Positions 58,786-64,000 of a DNA stretch of 64,000 nt are shown here, in pieces; positions within the stretch are counted from its first letter, which is position 1; each line of letters begins with the position of its first letter. Below the pieces are notes generated by a model that did no database searches, was not told the DNA's origin, and saw only the letters and a list, made by a program, of their open reading frames with translations. The DNA is taken from the NCBI GenBank assembly GCA_036345935.2, contig JADWOT020000009.1:11623899-11687898 (forward strand), in the 5' to 3' direction. The translations under genes and the position numbers were made by a program. Origin of the DNA: Taenia hydatigena (lineage: Eukaryota > Platyhelminthes > Cestoda > Cyclophyllidea > Taeniidae).

Positions 58786-60354
58786 AGTACCACTTAAAGC
58801 ATCTGCTTTGTTCCACTGGTAGTAAGCCTAAAAAAACAGAGCTTTTGAGTCCAGTCTAATGTTCTTTTTCATTGCAAGGTTAATTGCGCTTACGTATTAC
58901 AACCATAAATCTGCATTTGAGCCCTCTCATTATTATTGGCTAGAAGCCAAGTTTAGGACTATTTAAGTGGCCCTTCAAGTTAGTTAGTGGGGTACGGGGT
59001 TTGCTTCATTAAACCCTTATTGAGCAAAAAAGATTAGAGTGACTGTTTTAGGGTTCTTACTTTAAATGGATATTTACTATCTTAAATTCTTCTAGTAAAC
59101 TACCAAACTTTAAGCCCTGAATTACTATTAGACAATTGTTTCCCAATAACGAAGGTCCAGGCCAAGGTAGCAAAGTATGAAAGTTAGTTTATGTCTTAAA
59201 ATGCATTATTTTTTTTCACAAAGTGCAAAATCTTAAGCGCTTTTCATAATTTGAATCTTTAAAATTCGCCACTGAATCGAGAACTAAGCAGCCGCAGCTA
59301 GGACCGCCAATCCGCAAGGATAATAATTTATTAGTTCACAGTTAAAAGTTTTGGCTTAGCTCTTACGTGTCATTAGGGTCACGTAGGCCTTTTATCTCCA
59401 AAAGGTATCTCAGAATAGTGTTGACATTTCAAATTTTAGGAGCATAAGTGATTATGACCGTCTACTAGTTAAATATAAGTAGGAATAGCAGCATCAGAAA
59501 ACAAGTGTCTGTACCCGATTTTTAATGCACTTTTTGTAACCTATATTGCACTTACTTGTGATAGTTCGCACTGTAAATTGTGAGTTGTATCAAGTTTTCA
59601 GCGTCTATTGAGTGGAGTAAGGCCTGCTTGAAGGTATTAATAGCGAACACAAACACGGAATAATAAGTAGTACTAACAATTGAACGCGTATTTCTTATGT
59701 CAAACCTTTTGTTACATCTTTGAGCGGTTTGTCCTGATTGTTGTGTTCATTTTATGTCATTTTTATTTGTGTACCATCAAGTGGAGGGAAAAAGGAGGTT
59801 AAAGTTCTCTGTGACCTACTGAAGAGATAATAAAACTACAACTTGAGCATAATCTCATGGAAAGAAGTCTACTTTTGAAAGCATATGACACACTTGTTCT
59901 GGCGTCATTATTTGAGCACAAGATGTTTTCTACTGACTTTTACGTGGAATGGGCTCAAGTGTTTGGAATTATATGTCTATAGCACTCCGAGTCTATTGAT
60001 GAAGATCTACTGGTATGGCTTGGAGGCCACGCCGCACAGTGGAAGTACAATCTCAGGGACTTGAGTGTCCGTGTCATCGTAAACTTGAGAGTTAGACAAC
60101 CAACAACCTTATTACAAACCCACAGAATGATAGTTACTCTCGTTCAACAGCAGTCATGAAAACGAAGTGTTGTCGGCTAAACTGACGAAAGATCTCCGCC
60201 TTTTTTGAAAAAAAGCAAGTCACACACTCCAACCTTATTTTAGTGCAAACCACTCACAAAACATGCCTGCTTCCCTTTATGCATGCAAATAAAATTGCCA
60301 ACCAATTTGTTATTAGCTCATCTCTTTGTCTTGATTTCGTGGAGACTTAAGACA

Positions 60355-61522
60355 TCACCCTTGTGCTTCCGTTGGGGTGGGATGGTCTCTGCACCATTCG
60401 TCATCAAAATTAGTCAGCACTAATAACCACTTTTATTAATCGCCCTGTAAACGCTTAAAGATATTTGAGCCTTTAATCCCACTTGCCACAACGGTGCCCA
60501 AATCTCGTCATTATTGTCGGCATCGATGCCAATATTGCGCATTTTTCAATTCTCAAAATCGTCGTTAATTCTCAAATTGCTACTGCAACTGTGATAGGGT
60601 GATTTAATCTAAAATTCAACTCATAAAAAAGTTAATTACTTCTAAAAATTTAAAAATCACCAAGGGACTCGGTTTATATTCCCGTGGTGCTACATGCCAA
60701 TGCCTGATTTCCATATTTTACGCTTTGCTGGGAATTGGCACTCCGGTATAGGTAATTATCAATTCAAAGACCATTAACGGTGAGGTTTTATAAACTTATT
60801 CACCAATCATGTGCAAAAAAGTGGAAGAAGGGTTGATTGTGAGACTCCAAGGCTTATCAACGGTCGATAGATGACACAATTCCCGAGCCGGGGGGGTGGG
60901 GAGAGAAGCCGGACTACCACCATGACTCAGGAGTCATGTCGACCAGTCTTAAGCTCCCTTGAAACCAAAAGTGAGACACCAAATGTCATCATTTTTGATT
61001 TTCAACCTTTCTTATTTCAATAGCATTGCAGACTTACAAGGTGGAACTGCGTCAAAAGAGTGGCAAGATGATGACAACATGCGTTGACTTTTCGACCAAA
61101 ATGTTGTTCAGTTTTCGTCTTAGAGGTGTTCAAAAAAATCAACGACTGTTCACTTATTTGTCTCTCAAATTGCAAAAGAAGAATGAACACAGCGTAGGGT
61201 TTTCGCATTACTAAAAATGGACAACTGATTTGTAGATGTTATTAGCTCCCGACAATGACAACCTGGCGCAGAATGCACCTTATTTAATGGATGGCACACA
61301 ATAAGATGTAGCCAGTTGGGGAGGCCAAAGCCTCTCCTCGTCAATCGTCTGGGCTGTCGATTGCTGGAATGGAAATTTTTGTAATTTACCAAGTACTACG
61401 ATTTTGCCTTTAAATTAGTTAACTTTCAGATTTTGGTCTCGTGGGCGCCTAGGGGTCCAGGACATGCCAGCAGGATGACTTCTTTTGCCTCCAAGAAAGA
61501 CTCGAGGTGCTACAGCACCTTA
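60355..61522. repeat. Dispersed repeat fragments (60355-60393 and 61476-61522)
   Basis: These two blocks match parts of the 14265-14420 block inside a WDFY3 intron, in the same orientation and order, but here they are 1.1 kb apart instead of about 70 bases. This suggests either two truncated copies or an internal deletion in the 14 kb copy. Confidence 0.35.
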
Positions 61523-62180
61523 GTTCATAATGCAGCATAAGTGAATGATGTAACAAAAGTCAAGAGCCACCTACGTGATTACTGTACTTTGAACATCAAA
61601 TTTAGCACTAGTTTAATTGTGATCTTTCGGTCCAAATGGAACTACACTTGGTTTATTTATAGAAGGCGAAGAGCGTTAAACCCTAACTCCGCCTACTCCT
61701 GAGCCTCTTAAACAACCTAACAACTGGCACTGGCATTGCAATCAATGTTTGGCAATGTTTCAACAAGAGCCAACTGGAGGTTTGATTAAAAACTACCACT
61801 TCTCATTGGTTAGCCACATTTATTATCATGTACTTTTTATTACAAATAACAAAAAAATGTGGTTATTTATTCATGTCCTAGATTACAAAAGGTCAGACAA
61901 ACATAAAATGGCATAATTCTAAGGAACATATTGAGGGGAATGAATCAAGAGATCTGACCACGCTCATTTATCTTCCGTCGGTATCGATGGTGGGCGTTGA
62001 TGCCATGATCTCTAATCAACGCCAATGACACCGACGTTCAGAGTGTGGTTTTATTTAGTACCAAAATAAAAAACGGATATCTTTGTGCCTTAGCATAGAG
62101 ATGCAGGTGTTATTTGTAGCGCTTGCATTGTACACCTCTTCTGCACGCTTGATGGCACAGTTTTAAGGTCTAAACGACAT

Positions 62181-62342
62181 ACACACACACGCACAAATCC
62201 ACGTGCAACGTGTATTCGCCGTAGGCCTTTGCGTGCAGATCTGTGTATTCGTTTGGCTTGGTGCCAACTCCTACTGAAGGTGGAAGGATGCGGGAGAGGT
62301 GGGGGGAGGGGAGGAGGGAGAAAGAGTTGGAAAGAGAGGAGG
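62181..62342. repeat. AC microsatellite followed by purine-rich GGA/GA tract
   Basis: ACACACACACGCAC at about 62181-62194, then a G/A-only strand bias at 62281-62342. Open frames over this tract are a result of its composition. Confidence 0.7.
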
Positions 62343-64000
62343 TAGAGAGATTACTTCTCACGCCACTTTTCTTTCAGCTTCCTCTCTCCATTCTCCACAT
62401 CACACAAATCGCCCCATCACTTGGTATGGAGATGATAATAATGCGTTACCATGCTTACATCCGGTCAACATTGGCCTCAGGTCATTCGGCATTTGCTCGC
62501 ATGAGCACAAAATGGAGGTCATTAGTCATTCTCCTGTACCACGTGCTCCAGTAGACATGCTATCGAATTACGATCATGAGAATCGCCTCCACCAGAAGGG
62601 AAAAGTAATCCCAATCGTCCAGGTCTCTTTTTTTCTGTACTAAATTTAACTTTCAAATTACAGTCAGAGGTTGATTTTGACGGTGGTAATGCATTTGTTC
62701 GATGCAAATCTTATCGCACGCACTGATCACATACCACAGTTCCTTGCCATACCTACCACTGGGGCAAATGCATTTCCCACAATCCTACCAATAAGGTAAG
62801 ACGCAACAATTTTCCCGCCTTCAAAGACAAATTGTGAATAAATGACTCCTCCTGCCTCCTCCCCTTCCCCCTCCGCTGGTGGTTGAATTGTGGACAATCA
62901 AATGTGGGATTTCTAAAAAAAGGCAAATTTAAATGCGCAGTGACAGCAAGAGGGTGTGAGGTGGCTGTAGGGGAGGGGGGTATGCAAGGGTGGACTCACG
63001 CCGTTTTAGTCGCAGTAAACTGCGAAGGCAAAGCTCTAGGTTATTCGGTACGAGCACCGTCGGAGCATTGATCCGTAAAATCACAAATTTGACCTTAGTC
63101 ACTTTTTATCTTACCTTCCCGTGAAGCATCCCTCGATGCGCCTTCCTCACCAAGGTATCAAAACCGGTCTTAGTTTTTAGGTAATCAATAACACTTATTT
63201 TGATGCATCGCGGTCAACTCGATCTGTCGCGGTGGATAAAGTCCTCTTCAGGCCATTCAAGTAACGTCTAGTACGCATCCAAGATTGTACTTAACTGATG
63301 AGTAGTTAATCTGCAATCAAAAGGTTCTACTCATTCCATAAACAAATCTTCAATTTCACGAATAAAATTCACATTATCCACTAAGGTAACAGGACGGCTG
63401 CCTCGCCGGGCGTTTGACCTGGACTTCTAAGGCTGACCACAGTAAGCGTATCCACGACCAGCCTCATTAGGCGCATTGGCAAAAAGCTAGGGGAGAAACA
63501 ATAAATGCACTCAGAAGCGCTCGATTAAGTGCCCTTCTTTTAATGGCCAACAAATCACCAGGCTGAGTCATAACACACTCTCAAATCGCGTCAAACCTTG
63601 ACCTGGACAGAAGGTCACCCGCTGTGAAGTAGTGGGCACGCTTCCATCGCGTGAGCACGCCAAAGGAGGTCAAGCTCAATTTCGAGATGCTTACACTATC
63701 CTGAGACAAGGCGCTTTAGACACAACCAGCCAAACCCAATGGCTGATTTGATCTTTTGGTAAAAAGTACTCATTATAGAAAGTTCAAATGAACCTACGGG
63801 ATATAGCACACCAAAAAGGACCATCGGATATGAATCGAATGACTTCGGGAGGGGAAGGGAGGTTAAGTGTCCTCTCCCAATGTTAGCTACCCAGGAAAAA
63901 AAATTTAACTCTGATCTCAACCTACAATGACGAAATAGTCGACAACTCCACAACAAATCGCACAGCAAAGGTTTTGATGAACTCGTGATAAACCGCCTCT

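Larger units (their letters stand above)
58786..64000. other. Right-hand 5.2 kb without a supported gene
   Basis: No exon with convincing splice sites or family similarity was found on either strand. The stretch holds repeat fragments (60355-60393, 61476-61522), a G-run at 60891-60903, an AC microsatellite near 62181-62192 and a purine-rich GGA tract at 62281-62342. Confidence 0.5.

Noticed and set aside
62243..62643. Two overlapping plus-strand frames of 103 and 114 codons
   Set aside because: They owe their openness to the purine-only GGA/GA tract, which lacks stop codons in those frames.
1..64000. CRISPR arrays, rRNA genes, complete transposon coding regions
   Set aside because: None seen; this is eukaryotic chromosomal sequence and no reverse transcriptase, integrase or transposase motif was recognised.

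Overview
This window is nuclear DNA from an animal with small, intron-split genes. The protein families are metazoan (WDFY3/Alfy, dolichol kinase, CCT theta, DNAJC11, TTC4, LC8-type dynein light chain). The first introns of several genes are only 31-41 nt long, and later ones run from 65 nt to several kb. That 5'-short/3'-long pattern, with strongly diverged coding sequence and long empty stretches, points to a parasitic flatworm, most likely a tapeworm. The assignment is inference; no rRNA or mitochondrial marker is present. All gene models were rebuilt by hand from splice-site phase and from similarity to family members I know, so exon ends are predictions.

Layout. 0.2-18.2 kb, minus strand: the first 13 coding exons (about 994 residues) of a WDFY3/Alfy orthologue, start codon at 18172, continuing off the left edge. 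18.7-21.6 kb, minus: three small unassigned genes, two of them joined stop-to-start (TGAATG), followed by a decayed tandem copy (21.7-22.4 kb) and other diverged repeats. 24.3-27.6 kb, minus: dolichol kinase. 29.2-31.3 kb, plus: CCT8, nine exons. 31.9-34.7 kb, plus: DNAJC11, four exons. 34.9-35.3 kb, minus: a short secreted protein that looks like a neuropeptide precursor. 38.8-41.7 kb, minus: TTC4, six exons. 42.2-43.9 kb, minus: unassigned exons ending two bases before another start codon. 45.6-46.4 kb, plus: unassigned two-exon gene fragment. 50.7-52.0 kb and 54.8-56.0 kb, minus: two unassigned multi-exon genes. 57.8-58.6 kb, plus: a dynein light chain. From 58.8 kb to the end I see no gene, only repeats and low-complexity tracts.

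Function. Four of the recognised genes act in protein quality control: WDFY3 (selective autophagy of aggregates), CCT8 (cytosolic chaperonin), DNAJC11 (mitochondrial J-protein of the MICOS region) and TTC4 (HSP90/HSP70 co-chaperone). Their proximity may be chance. The most unusual features are the 5' clusters of ultra-short introns, two stop-start gene junctions that suggest polycistronic transcripts resolved by spliced-leader trans-splicing, the possible amidated neuropeptide, and several unassigned genes whose exons were found only through matching splice phases.
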